The position numbers and the translations under genes are program-made. From Streptomyces cinnabarinus (GTDB lineage: Bacteria; Actinomycetota; Actinomycetes; Streptomycetales; Streptomycetaceae), in assembly GCF_027270315.1 (NCBI RefSeq), contig NZ_CP114413.1, positions 6,758,001-6,822,000 on the forward strand: DNA of 64,000 nucleotides, in the 5' to 3' direction. Below are positions 42,412 to 51,450 of this stretch, piece by piece. The notes beneath the pieces were generated by a model. That model searched no databases. It saw nothing but the letters and a program-made list of their open reading frames with translations, and was not told the DNA's origin. How positions within the stretch are numbered: position 1 is the first letter of the stretch; every line of letters begins with the position of its first letter.

Positions 42412-45400
42412 TCATTCAGCGAGGAGTTCGACCTCCGAAACGGTCGCCTCGCCGTCCAGCACCAGGCGGTACTTCTCGTACGTACCCGGTGAGCCCACCG
42501 AGAACGCCCGGGTCTGCCGGTCCCAGGTGAAGGACTCACCCGTGCGCCGGTCCAGCGTCGTCCACTCGGTTCCGTCCGAGGAGCCCTGGAGGGTCCAGCC
42601 GGTCGGCGCCTTGGCGCGGTCGGACGAGGTCAGCGTGTACTGGACCGCCTCGGCCGGCTCCGGCGTCGGCAGATCCACCGACGTCACCGCCGCGCTGGTC
42701 CCGGAGGTGTTGTCGAACAGCGCGCCCTCGCCCTTCAGCACGTCCGCCCGGGGCGTGGGCACCTTGTCGTCCTGGGTGATGGAGACCGGCGCCGCGTTCT
42801 TGCCGGTGCCCCAGGCCGACGGCCGCGGGCCCATGTCGAACTCCAGGACCCCGCCCTTGGCGAGCAGCTTGTGCGGCAGCGAAGTCGACGTCCAGGTCTT
42901 GCCGTTGACCTTCAGACCCTGGACGTAGACATTGCGGGCGCTGTTCCCCGGCGCCTTGACGACCAGGTCCTCGCCGTTCTCCAGATGGACGGTCGCCTTG
43001 GTGAACAGCGGGGAGCCGACGGCGTATTCGCCGCTGCCCATGACCAGTGGGTAGAAGCCGAGCGCGGAGAAGAGGAACCAGGCCGACTGCTCGCCGTTGT
43101 CCTCGTCGCCGTGGTAGCCCTGGCCGATCTCGCTGCCGGTGTAGAGGCGGGAGAGCACCTCACGGACGTTCGCCTGCGTCTTCCACGGCTGCCCGGCCGC
43201 GTCGTACATGTACAGGGCGTGGTGGGCGACCTGGTTGGAGTGCCCGTACATGCCCATCCGCACGTCCCGCGCCTCCGTCATCTCGTGGATGACACCGCCG
43301 TAGGAGCCGACGAAGTCGGGGGAGGCCGTCTCCGGGGTGCCCAGGTACGCGTCGAGCTTGTCGGCGAGCTTGCTGCGGCCGCCGTAGAGGTTGGCGAGAC
43401 CGCGGGAGTCCTGCGGGGCGGTGAAGGCGTAGCCCCAGCCGTTGGTCTCGGTGTAGTCGTAACCCCACACGCGCGGGTCGTACTTGGCCGACTCCACCCG
43501 CCAGTCACCCTTGGCGTCCCGGCCCTGGAAGAAGCCGGCCCGGGAGTCGAACAGGTTCACATAGTCCTGGGCGCGGTTCAGGAAGTACTCCGACTCCTCC
43601 TGGTAGCGCTTCTCGCCGGTCTTCCTGTAGAGCTCCTGGCCCATCCGCGCGATGCCGTAGTCGTTGAGGTAGCCCTCCAGCGCCCAGGAGAGGCCCTCGT
43701 GGGTGTCGCTGCTGGTGTAGCCGAGGAACGGCGAGGTCGCCATGCCCTTGCGGCCCACGCCCGAGGAGGGCGGCACGACGGTGGCGTTCTTCACGGCCGC
43801 GTCATAGGCCGCCTTCGCGTCGAAGCCGACGCCCTTGACGTAGGCGTCCGCGAAGGCGACGTCGGAGGAGGTGCCGGTCATCAGATCCGCGTAGCCCGGC
43901 GAGGACCAGCGAGATGTCCAGCCGCCGTCCTTGTACTGCTGCACGAACCCGTCGACCATCTCACCCGCCTGAGAGGGCGTCAGCAGGGAGTACGCGGGCC
44001 ATGTGGTCCGATAGGTGTCCCAGAAGCCGTTGTTGACGTAGACCTTGCCGTCCACGATCTTCGCGCCGGTGTGCGTCGGGGTGTCCGGGTTCGGCATCGG
44101 GGAGAAGGGCGAGGCGTACTGGTACTTCGAACCGACCTTCTCGAAACCGGAGTTGGGGTACAGGTACAGCCGGTACAGGCTGGAGTACAGCGTGGTCAGC
44201 TGGTCCGGCGTGGCGCCCTCGACCTCCACCTTGCCGAGGATGCGGTCCCACTGGCGCTGGGCGCGGTTCTTGACCGCGTCGAAGGAGGTGCCGTCCGGGA
44301 CCTCCTGGCGCAGATTGGCCCTGGCCTGGTCCACGCTGATGAGCGAGGTCGCCAGGCGCAGGGTGACCCGCCGGTCGTCCCCGGCGTCGAAGCGCAGGTA
44401 GCCCTTGACGCCGCTGGAGTCACCCTCGGTGACCGGCTTGTCGAACTCGCCGTAGACGAAGAGCCGGGTGGCGCCCGTCGACAGGCCGGACTTCACGTCC
44501 GAGTATCCGGTGAAGGTCCCGCTGTCCTTGTCGAGGGTCAGGCCCGCCTGGTCGGTGACGTTGTCGAACAGGACGCTGGTGTCGTCGCCGGGGTAGGTGA
44601 AGCGCAGGACCGCCGCGTGGTCGGTCGGCGTCATCTCCGCCTTCAGCCCGTTCTCGAACCGCACCCCGTAGTAGTACGGCCGCGCGGTCTCGTTCTCGTG
44701 CCGGAAGGCCAGCTCACGGGCGTCCCGCCCGGTCTCCGGGGTTCCGGACGCGGCCGACGGCATCACCTGGAAGGTCTGCCGGTCGCCCATCCAGGGGCTC
44801 GGCTCATGGCTCGCGCTGAACGCCTGGATCGTGGGCAGATTGTCCGAGTTGTTCGATCGCGCGTAGTCATAGAGCCAGCTCAGCGAGCCCGCGTTGGTGA
44901 CCGGCGTCCAGAAGTTGAAGCCGTGCGGGACGGCCGTCGCGGGGAAGTTGTTGCCCCGCGAGAAGCCACCGCTGGAGTTGGTGCCCCGGGTGGTGAGCGC
45001 GTAGTCCGACAGATGCGCCTTCGGCCGCTCCTGCGGCACGCTCTTCAGGCTCACGTCGTCCAGCCAGCCGCGGAACTTCGCCGGGCCCTTGGGGGAGTCG
45101 TAGGCGACGAGGATCCGGTCCACGGTCTTGCCGGCCGCGACCGACCCGATCCGCGAGGCGACGTTGTTCCACTGGTTGACGTAGAGGATCTTGGAGTCCC
45201 CCTGCCCGCGCGGTGTCAGCGGGAAGCCGTGCTGGTCGGTGGCCTTGAGGCCGCTCAGATACGTGCCGTCGGTGAAGGCGAGGTCCACCGAGACGTTCGT
45301 GGCGTCGTAGTCGAGATCGCGGTCCGCCATCGACGGGAAGATCCGGTACGACAGCCGGGTGTCCCGGCCGACCGCCACGTTCACGTCGAAGACCTTGTTG

Positions 45401-46200
45401 TACGAGTACGCCCGTCCGTCCGCCGTGTGCCGCCCCGCGTAGCGCAGCGCCCGCTTGCCGGTGAAGCCCGCGCCCGCCTTCGCCGTCGGCGAGCCGCTCG
45501 GGCCGCGGTCGACCAGCGAGAGCATGTCCTGCGGTATCGGGGTGTCGCTGTCGCCGGTGGAGAACTGGACGTCGGCGAGCTGGAGGATGTCCGAGGCGCC
45601 GTTGTTGCGGGTGACCTCGATCCGGAAGTGCCGGTACTCGCCCGGCTCGGCGAGGTCGTAGGTCTTCGTCTGGAACCGCTCGGCGAAGGTTTCACCCGAG
45701 CGGGAGTCCAGGGTCGTCCAGTTCGTGCCGTCGGTCGAGCCCTTCAGGGTCCAGTCCCGCGGATCGCGCCCGGCGAAGTCATTGGCCGAAGTGAGCGCGT
45801 ATTTCGCGATTTTCACCGGTTTGTCAAGGTCGAACTCGACCCACCCGGTGGGCTGGAAGACCAGCCACTTGGTGCTGGGCTCGCCGTCGACGAGGTTCTC
45901 CTTCACCTCGCCGCCGCCGGTGTTCTCGCCGCTCGCCCGTACGTCGGTGACATGGTCGGTCACATTGCCCGGAATGCCCGAGCTGTAGCCGCCGTCCACC
46001 CCCTCGGCCCGCTTGCTGCCGTCGGGTGCCGTGTCGACCGTGTTGAGCCAGTCCGGGGCAGGGTCACCGCTCTCGAAGGAGGAGCTGAACTCCCGGTCGA
46101 CGGTGGGGGCCTCGGGCAGGGCCACCGCCACGCCCTGTGAGCCCACCGCCAAAGCGAAGGCGGTCGCCCACACGACCGCCGTGCCACGTCTGTGTCTCAT
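42412..46200 (-). CDS. Secreted GH92 family glycosidase with flanking discoidin-like domains
   Basis: A 1262-residue protein. Signal peptide residues 1-28 (V-W-A-T-A-F-A-L-A-V-G-S-Q-G-V-A-V-A-L-P). An F5/8-type (discoidin) module around residues 95-190 (D-W-T-L-K-G-S-T-D-G-T-N-W-T-T-L) has a repeat at the C terminus (W-T-L-Q-G-S-S-D-G-T-E-W-T-T-L). The GH92 catalytic region lies between, with H-G-D-E-D-N-G-E-Q-S-A-W-F-L-F-S-A-L-G-F-Y-P (split) near residue 1030. Predicted exo-alpha-mannosidase acting outside the cell on glycans. The GH67 gene follows 15 bp downstream, so they form an operon behind the GACAACGTTGTC operator at 46227. Confidence 0.9.
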   Translation of the reverse strand: MRHRRGTAVVWATAFALAVGSQGVAVALPEAPTVDREFSSSFESGDPAPDWLNTVDTAPDGSKRAEGVDGGYSSGIPGNVTDHVTDVRASGENTGGGEVKENLVDGEPSTKWLVFQPTGWVEFDLDKPVKIAKYALTSANDFAGRDPRDWTLKGSTDGTNWTTLDSRSGETFAERFQTKTYDLAEPGEYRHFRIEVTRNNGASDILQLADVQFSTGDSDTPIPQDMLSLVDRGPSGSPTAKAGAGFTGKRALRYAGRHTADGRAYSYNKVFDVNVAVGRDTRLSYRIFPSMADRDLDYDATNVSVDLAFTDGTYLSGLKATDQHGFPLTPRGQGDSKILYVNQWNNVASRIGSVAAGKTVDRILVAYDSPKGPAKFRGWLDDVSLKSVPQERPKAHLSDYALTTRGTNSSGGFSRGNNFPATAVPHGFNFWTPVTNAGSLSWLYDYARSNNSDNLPTIQAFSASHEPSPWMGDRQTFQVMPSAASGTPETGRDARELAFRHENETARPYYYGVRFENGLKAEMTPTDHAAVLRFTYPGDDTSVLFDNVTDQAGLTLDKDSGTFTGYSDVKSGLSTGATRLFVYGEFDKPVTEGDSSGVKGYLRFDAGDDRRVTLRLATSLISVDQARANLRQEVPDGTSFDAVKNRAQRQWDRILGKVEVEGATPDQLTTLYSSLYRLYLYPNSGFEKVGSKYQYASPFSPMPNPDTPTHTGAKIVDGKVYVNNGFWDTYRTTWPAYSLLTPSQAGEMVDGFVQQYKDGGWTSRWSSPGYADLMTGTSSDVAFADAYVKGVGFDAKAAYDAAVKNATVVPPSSGVGRKGMATSPFLGYTSSDTHEGLSWALEGYLNDYGIARMGQELYRKTGEKRYQEESEYFLNRAQDYVNLFDSRAGFFQGRDAKGDWRVESAKYDPRVWGYDYTETNGWGYAFTAPQDSRGLANLYGGRSKLADKLDAYLGTPETASPDFVGSYGGVIHEMTEARDVRMGMYGHSNQVAHHALYMYDAAGQPWKTQANVREVLSRLYTGSEIGQGYHGDEDNGEQSAWFLFSALGFYPLVMGSGEYAVGSPLFTKATVHLENGEDLVVKAPGNSARNVYVQGLKVNGKTWTSTSLPHKLLAKGGVLEFDMGPRPSAWGTGKNAAPVSITQDDKVPTPRADVLKGEGALFDNTSGTSAAVTSVDLPTPEPAEAVQYTLTSSDRAKAPTGWTLQGSSDGTEWTTLDRRTGESFTWDRQTRAFSVGSPGTYEKYRLVLDGEATVSEVELLAE

Positions 46201-46226
46201 CTGGCAAGCACTCTCCCTGCGCTCTG

Positions 46227-46238
46227 GACAACGTTGTC
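46227..46238. promoter_or_regulatory. LacI-type operator upstream of the second GH92 gene
   Basis: GACAACGTTGTC, a perfect 12-bp palindrome, 27-38 bp before the GH92 start on the minus strand; identical to the site at 31819-31830. It lies in a 347-bp gene-free divergent region (46201-46547) shared with ngcE. Confidence 0.65.
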
Positions 46239-46428
46239 AGCTTCGGTGCGCAAGGATTAGTAGTGGCTCAAGTCGCCTGCTGTGTCAAGGGTGTTGGCTG
46301 TGGCATTCGGGGGTGATGGCGGGGATTTTTCCGCCAGGGGGTCCACGACCCGCTCATATTTCCAAGAGGTCTCAACTCGGAAAAGACCACCGGCCAACCT
46401 TGCATTCGATCTTGCTCCGCTGGCGGGA

Positions 46429-46444
46429 AGTGGACTATACCTGT
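46429..46444. promoter_or_regulatory. DasR-responsive-element-like site upstream of ngcE
   Basis: AGTGGACTATACCTGT matches 13 of 16 positions of the dre consensus A(C/G)TGGTCTAGACCA(C/G)T. It lies 104-119 bp before the ngcE ATG. DasR is the GntR-type GlcNAc regulator of Streptomyces, so the site fits the predicted amino-sugar substrate of the transporter. Confidence 0.6.
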
Positions 46445-46547
46445 CGGCGATTCACGGTAGTTCCTGCATGACCCTGCTTGACCTGACCGCGGTGCCGGCG
46501 AGGATCCGGTTCACCGCCTGAGTCCTGGAGAAGGCGAGGACTTGAGC

Positions 46548-47993
46548 ATGGGATCCAGCTCCGACCCGAACAGCACAGAGGTGGGCACAGGCCGCCGCGA
46601 TCTGATCAAGCGGTCCGCCGCACTCGGTCTGATCTCGGTGCCGACGATGAGCTTCCTCTCCGCCTGCGCGAGCGGCGGCGGGGACGACTCGTCCGACGGT
46701 GAGACCGAGGGCAAGACGTCCGAGAAGAACCCGTTCGGCGTGAAGGACGGCAGCAAGCTCGACGTGGTCGTCTTCAAGGGCGGCTACGGCGACGACTACG
46801 CCAAGGCGTGGGAGGCGTCCTTCGAGAAGAAGTGGGGGGTCACCTCCACCCACACCGGCACCCAGGAGATCACCGGCAAGCTCCAGCCGCGCTTCAACGC
46901 GGGCAACCCGCCGGACATCGTGGACGACTCGGGCGCGCAGCAGATCCCGATCGACGTCCTCAACAAGAACGGCCAGCTCCTCGACCTCGCCGCGGTCCTG
47001 GACGCCCCGTCGATCGACGACCCGAGCAAGAAGGTCCGCGACACCCTGATCCCGGGCACGCTGGACGCGGGCATGCAGGGCGGCAAGGTCGTCGCCCTCA
47101 ACTACATCTACACGGTGTGGGGCCTGTGGTACTCCGGCAAGCTCTTCCAGGAGAAGGGCTGGGAGGCGCCCCAGACCTGGGACGACTTCCTCGCCATCTG
47201 CAAGGACGCCAAGTCCCAGGGCATCGGCGGCCTCGCGCACCAGGGCAAGTACCCGTACTACATCAACGTCGCCATCATGGACCTGATCGCCAAGACCGGC
47301 GGTCTGGACGCCATGAAGGCGATCGACAACCTCGCACCCGACGCGTTCGTGGGGTCCGAGGCCGCGACGGCGGCCGTCGAGGCGATCTACGAGGTCGTCG
47401 AGAAGGGCTACTTGATGCCCGGTACGAACGGTCTGACCCACACCGAGTCGCAGACCCGATGGAACCAGTACAAGGCGGCCTTCATCACCAGCGGCTCCTG
47501 GCTGGAGAACGAGCAGCTGAAGACGACGCCGGAGGACTTCGACATGAAGTTCCTGCCGATGCCGCTGCTGCCCGACAGCAAGCTGCCCTTCGAGGCGATC
47601 CGGGCCGGTTCCGGTGAGCCGTTCATCATCCCCGCCAAGGCCAAGAACCTCCCCGCGGCCAAGGAGTTCATGCGGATGATGCTGTCCAAGGAGTGGTCGA
47701 CGCTGTTCGCCAAGGAGGCGAACTCGCTGACCATTCTCGCGGACGGCGTGGACTCCAGCGTCCAGCTGCGGCCGGGCACGCAGTCGACGGTCGAGGCGTC
47801 CAAGGCGGCCGGTGACAACACCTTCCGTTACCTGTACACCGAGTGGTACAGCGAGATGGGTACGGCGATCGAGAACGCGTCCAACGAGCTGATGGCCAAG
47901 CGGATCCAGCCCAAGGAGTGGCTGAAGCGGGCCCAGGCGGCCGTCAACAAGCAGGCCGAGGACCCGGAGTCCAAGAAGAACCGTCGGGACTGA
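46548..47993 (+). CDS. ngcE: ABC transporter substrate-binding lipoprotein (GlcNAc/chitobiose, NgcE)
   Basis: A 481-residue family 1 solute-binding protein with a twin-arginine signal (G-R-R-D-L-I-K-R-S-A-A-L-G-L) ending in a lipobox L-S-A-C, so it is exported folded and lipid-anchored. ATG 46548 is chosen over TTG 46542 because GAGGA lies 7 bases before it. It is first in ngcEFG. The order ngcEFG-rok7B7-xylFGH matches S. coelicolor SCO6005-6011 from memory, where NgcEFG takes up N-acetylglucosamine and/or chitobiose. A dre-like site upstream supports this. Confidence 0.87.
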   Translation: MGSSSDPNSTEVGTGRRDLIKRSAALGLISVPTMSFLSACASGGGDDSSDGETEGKTSEKNPFGVKDGSKLDVVVFKGGYGDDYAKAWEASFEKKWGVTSTHTGTQEITGKLQPRFNAGNPPDIVDDSGAQQIPIDVLNKNGQLLDLAAVLDAPSIDDPSKKVRDTLIPGTLDAGMQGGKVVALNYIYTVWGLWYSGKLFQEKGWEAPQTWDDFLAICKDAKSQGIGGLAHQGKYPYYINVAIMDLIAKTGGLDAMKAIDNLAPDAFVGSEAATAAVEAIYEVVEKGYLMPGTNGLTHTESQTRWNQYKAAFITSGSWLENEQLKTTPEDFDMKFLPMPLLPDSKLPFEAIRAGSGEPFIIPAKAKNLPAAKEFMRMMLSKEWSTLFAKEANSLTILADGVDSSVQLRPGTQSTVEASKAAGDNTFRYLYTEWYSEMGTAIENASNELMAKRIQPKEWLKRAQAAVNKQAEDPESKKNRRD

Positions 47994-48009
47994 TCTCGCA
48001 CGACGACCA

Positions 48010-48041
48010 CGTTCCGGGCCGGACGACCCCGGCCCGGAACG
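48010..48041 (+). terminator. Intra-operon hairpin between ngcE and ngcF
   Basis: CGTTCCGGGCCGG (48010-48022) is exactly complementary to 48029-48041. It lies just after the ngcE stop and probably causes partial termination or protects the ngcE transcript, giving more binding protein than permease. Confidence 0.65.
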
Positions 48042-48066
48042 GCACTTCAGGGGCAGGAAAACGCCT

Positions 48067-48996
48067 ATGCGTAAAGGGCAGTACCGGTTCGTCGCGGGGT
48101 TTCTGGTTGTTCCCGTGGCGCTCTACGTGGTCTTTGTGATCTGGCCTTACATCCAGACGTTCGGCTATTCGCTGACCGACTGGAAGGGGCAGTCGCAGTC
48201 GTTCAAGTTCGTCGGCCTGGACAACTACACCGCGTTGTTCAAGGACGACATCTTCATGGGGGCGATCTGGCACAACATCCTGTTCCTGATCTTCATCCCG
48301 GCGATCACCATTCTGCTCGCCCTGTTCTTCGCGTTCATGCTGAACGCGGGCGGACGCGGACGGGCCGGCGGAGTCGCCGGAGTGGCCGGCTCCGGGTTCT
48401 ACAAGGTCGTCTACTTCTTCCCGCAGGTCCTGTCGCTGGCGATCCTCGCCGTGCTGTTCGGCGCTGTGTACCGCAGTGACAGCGGCGGCATGCTCAACGG
48501 GATGCTGATCAAGCTCGGCCTGGTCGACTCGGCCAGCCCCGTGGAATGGCTCAACGAACCCAACATCGTGCTGTGGGCGCTGATCGCGGTCGTCGTCTGG
48601 CACGGCGTCGGCTTCTATCTGGTGCTGTTCTCCGCGGCCATGCAGTCCATCCCCCGGGACATCTACGAGGCCGCGCTGATCGACGGCGCCGGCCGGGCGC
48701 ACACCTTCTTCCGCATCACCCTGCCCCTGCTCTGGGACTCCGTGCAGACCGCCTGGGTCTACCTCGGCATCGCCGCGATGGACATGTTCATCCTGGTGAC
48801 GACCATGACCTCCGGTGACTACGGCGGCGGCCCCGATCACCACAGCGAGGTCATGGCGACGGTGATGATGCGCAACTTCCTGCTGTACGGAAAGAGCGGC
48901 TACGCCTGTGCCATGGGCGTGATCATGCTGCTGCTCACCCTGATCGTGTCCGTGGTCACGCTGCGCGCCACCCGCCGCGAGCGCATCGAGTTCTGA
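48067..48996 (+). CDS. ngcF: Sugar ABC transporter permease (NgcF)
   Basis: A 309-residue inner-membrane permease of the MalF-like class with six hydrophobic segments, the first being F-V-A-G-F-L-V-V-P-V-A-L-Y-V-V-F. The EAA loop that contacts the ATPase is present as E-A-A-L-I-D-G-A-G-R-A-H-T-F-F-R (split). No ATPase gene is in the operon; in Streptomyces such carbohydrate importers share the MsiK ATPase encoded elsewhere. Confidence 0.88.
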   Translation: MRKGQYRFVAGFLVVPVALYVVFVIWPYIQTFGYSLTDWKGQSQSFKFVGLDNYTALFKDDIFMGAIWHNILFLIFIPAITILLALFFAFMLNAGGRGRAGGVAGVAGSGFYKVVYFFPQVLSLAILAVLFGAVYRSDSGGMLNGMLIKLGLVDSASPVEWLNEPNIVLWALIAVVVWHGVGFYLVLFSAAMQSIPRDIYEAALIDGAGRAHTFFRITLPLLWDSVQTAWVYLGIAAMDMFILVTTMTSGDYGGGPDHHSEVMATVMMRNFLLYGKSGYACAMGVIMLLLTLIVSVVTLRATRRERIEF

Positions 48997-49013
48997 GCGG
49001 GAGAGACGACGAC

Positions 49014-49934
49014 ATGAGCGCACCCATCAAGGAATCGGCACCCCCGACCCCGCCCCCGGTCAGCAAGGCACCGGCCCGGCCGGGCGACGAACGCGGCGAG
49101 GGCGTCGTACTGAACGTCTTCTCGCACGGCTTCCTCGCCCTGTGGGCGCTGCTGATCGTGCTGCCGCTGCTGTGGCTGGTGCTCAGCTCCTTCAAGACCG
49201 ACGCCCAGATCGGCGGCTCGGCGTTCGGCTGGCCGGAGAGCTGGTCGCTGGACGTCTTCTCCCGGGCCTGGGACAAGGGCATCGGGGACTACTTCGTCAA
49301 CACCGTCATCGTGCTGATCTTCTCGGTGCCGCTGACGATGCTGTTCGGCTCCATGGCGGCGTACGTGCTGGCCCGCTACCAGTTCTGGGGCAACAGGTTC
49401 CTGTACTACTTCTTCGTCGCGGGCGCGATGTTCCCCGTGTTCCTGGCCCTGGTCCCGCTGTTCTTCATGGTCAAACGGCTGGACATGCTGAACACGTACC
49501 AGGGTCTGATCCTGGTGTACGTCGCCTACTCGATGCCGTTCACGGTCTTCTTCATGCACGCCTTCTTCCGGACCCTGCCGACGGCGGTGTTCGAGGCAGC
49601 GATCCTGGACGGCGCCTCGCACAGCCGGGCCTTCTTCCAGGTGATGCTGCCGATGGCGAAGCCGGGACTGCTCAGTGTCGGCATCTTCAACACCCTCGGC
49701 CAGTGGAACCAGTTCATCCTGCCGACGGTGCTGATGCAGCCGCAGAGCGGCGACGATCCGGAACGCTATGTGCTGACCCAGGGGCTGATCCAGCTCCAGC
49801 AGCAGCAGGGGTACGCCTCCGACCTCCCGGTGCTCTTCGCGGGTGTCACCATCGCGATGATCCCCATGCTGGTCGTGTACCTGTCGTTCCAGCGGCAGGT
49901 ACAGGCGGGTCTGACCTCCGCGACCTTGAAGTAA
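49014..49934 (+). CDS. ngcG: Sugar ABC transporter permease (NgcG)
   Basis: A 306-residue MalG-like permease. A Pro-rich cytoplasmic N terminus is followed by six hydrophobic segments and the EAA loop E-A-A-I-L-D-G-A-S-H-S-R-A-F-F. It forms the channel with NgcF and lies 17 bp downstream of it. A terminator follows before rok7B7. Confidence 0.88.
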   Translation: MSAPIKESAPPTPPPVSKAPARPGDERGEGVVLNVFSHGFLALWALLIVLPLLWLVLSSFKTDAQIGGSAFGWPESWSLDVFSRAWDKGIGDYFVNTVIVLIFSVPLTMLFGSMAAYVLARYQFWGNRFLYYFFVAGAMFPVFLALVPLFFMVKRLDMLNTYQGLILVYVAYSMPFTVFFMHAFFRTLPTAVFEAAILDGASHSRAFFQVMLPMAKPGLLSVGIFNTLGQWNQFILPTVLMQPQSGDDPERYVLTQGLIQLQQQQGYASDLPVLFAGVTIAMIPMLVVYLSFQRQVQAGLTSATLK

Positions 49935-49961
49935 GCCTCGAAGTAACCCTCGGCAGTCAAC

Positions 49962-50003
49962 CGGACGCACGCCGTTCCCTCTCCTGGGAGCGGCGTGCGT
50001 CCG
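49962..50003 (+). terminator. Terminator after ngcEFG
   Basis: CGGACGCACGCCG (49962-49974) is exactly complementary to 49991-50003; inner TCCC/GGGA extends the stem. Confidence 0.8.
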
Positions 50004-50129
50004 TGTGTGCTGCGTCCTGGATACTGTTCAACCTCTTGACGGGAGGCAACCCGAACGGCTCAGCTTAGAGTTCACTAGTTGGACATAGACGGGGCCTCAC
50101 TGAAGCGGTCCCGCGCGCAGGAGGTCGTC

Positions 50130-51329
50130 GTGGAGACTCCGGGGTCGCAGTCGTCGCTGCACCGAGCCAACCTGGAACGGGTCGTCCGTGCCGTACGGCT
50201 GGCGGGCTCGCTCACCCAGGCGGAGATCGCCAGGACGACAGGTCTGTCGGCGGCGACGGTCTCCAATATCGTCCGGGAGCTGAAGGACGGCGGAACCGTC
50301 GAGGTCACGCCCACCTCTGCGGGTGGCCGCCGGGCCCGCAGCGTCTCGCTGAGCGGGGACGCGGGCATTGTCATCGGCGTCGATTTCGGGCATACCCACC
50401 TACGCGTCGCGGTGGGCAATCTGGCCCACCAGGTGCTCGCCGAGGAGTCCGAGCCGCTCGATGTGGACGCCTCCTCGACGCAGGGCTTCGACCGGGCCGA
50501 AGAGCTGGTCAACCGCCTGATCGCGGCCACCGGGGTGGACCGCTCGAAGGTCGCGGGCGTGGGCCTCGGTGTGCCCGGCCCGATCGACGTGGAGTCCGGG
50601 ACCCTGGGCTCCACCGCCATCCTGCCGGGCTGGACCGGCACCAAGCCCGCCGAGGAGCTGCGGGGGCGGCTCGGCGTGCCGGTGCACGTGGACAACGACG
50701 CCAACCTGGGCGCCCTCGGGGAGCTGGTCTGGGGGAGCGGCCGGGGGGTGCGCGATCTGGCGTACATCAAGGTCGCGAGCGGTGTCGGCTCGGGTCTGGT
50801 GATCAACGGAAAGATCTACCGAGGGCCTGGCGGCACGGCCGGAGAAATCGGACATATTACACTTGATGAATCCGGCCCGGTCTGCCGCTGCGGCAACCGG
50901 GGCTGTCTGGAGACGTTCACGGCGGCGCGCTATGTGCTGCCGCTTCTCCAGTCCAGTCACGGTACGGATCTCACCATGGAGGGTGTGGTCCGGCTGGCCA
51001 GGGACGGAGATCCGGGCTGCCGTCGGGTGATCGCCGACGTCGGCCGCCACATCGGCAGTGGGGTGGCCAATCTCTGCAATCTCCTGAACCCGAGCCGGGT
51101 GGTCCTCGGTGGTGATCTCGCCGAGGCCGGCGAACTGGTTCTCGGGCCCATCAGGGAGTCCGTGAGCCGGTACGCGATCCCCAGCGCAGCACGTCAACTC
51201 TCCGTTCTCCCGGGGGCTCTTGGGGGCCGTGCGGAGGTACTCGGAGCGCTTGCCCTCGCTCTCGGCGAGATGGGCGATTCGACCCTTTTGGACAGCACTC
51301 TGCACGCCTCGGCGCCCGCCTTCACTTAG
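50130..51329 (+). CDS. rok7B7: ROK-family transcriptional regulator Rok7B7
   Basis: A 399-residue regulator. The N-terminal winged helix (residues ~12-70) is L-T-Q-A-E-I-A-R-T-T-G-L-S-A-A-T-V-S-N-I (split). The ROK sugar-kinase-like domain has G-V-D-F-G-H-T-H-L-R, G-G-T-A-G-E-I-G-H-I and the zinc motif C-R-C-G-N-R-G-C-L-E. GTG 50130 follows AGGAGG at 5 bases, whereas the longer TTG 50079 overlaps a regulator-like site and has no ribosome binding site. Located between ngcEFG and xylFGH as in S. coelicolor, where Rok7B7 controls xylose uptake, carbon repression and antibiotic production. Confidence 0.9.
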   Translation: METPGSQSSLHRANLERVVRAVRLAGSLTQAEIARTTGLSAATVSNIVRELKDGGTVEVTPTSAGGRRARSVSLSGDAGIVIGVDFGHTHLRVAVGNLAHQVLAEESEPLDVDASSTQGFDRAEELVNRLIAATGVDRSKVAGVGLGVPGPIDVESGTLGSTAILPGWTGTKPAEELRGRLGVPVHVDNDANLGALGELVWGSGRGVRDLAYIKVASGVGSGLVINGKIYRGPGGTAGEIGHITLDESGPVCRCGNRGCLETFTAARYVLPLLQSSHGTDLTMEGVVRLARDGDPGCRRVIADVGRHIGSGVANLCNLLNPSRVVLGGDLAEAGELVLGPIRESVSRYAIPSAARQLSVLPGALGGRAEVLGALALALGEMGDSTLLDSTLHASAPAFT

Positions 51330-51363
51330 AGAACGGATGGCACCGTTGCCAACCCGTTAAGGA

Positions 51364-51376
51364 TTTACTTCTTGAC
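51364..51376 (+). promoter_or_regulatory. Candidate Rok7B7 site upstream of xylF
   Basis: TTTACTTCTTGAC fits every position of TTKAMKHSTTSAV, the Rok7B7 consensus I recall from S. avermitilis. It overlaps a TTGACG that could be a -35 element and lies 75-87 bp before xylF. A weaker match (11 of 13) is TTCACTAGTTGGA at 50071-50083, upstream of rok7B7 itself. Confidence 0.55.
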
Positions 51377-51450
51377 GTCGCACGCGTGGCCGAGTTGACT
51401 TCCAGCCACCTCGGCCGCAACGACGCGGCCTCGTCAGGGAGGTTTCTAGA

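Noticed and set aside
46240..46428. Unannotated gene between the second GH92 and ngcE
   Set aside because: AT-richer with stops in all frames and no conserved peptide; it is a divergent regulatory region.
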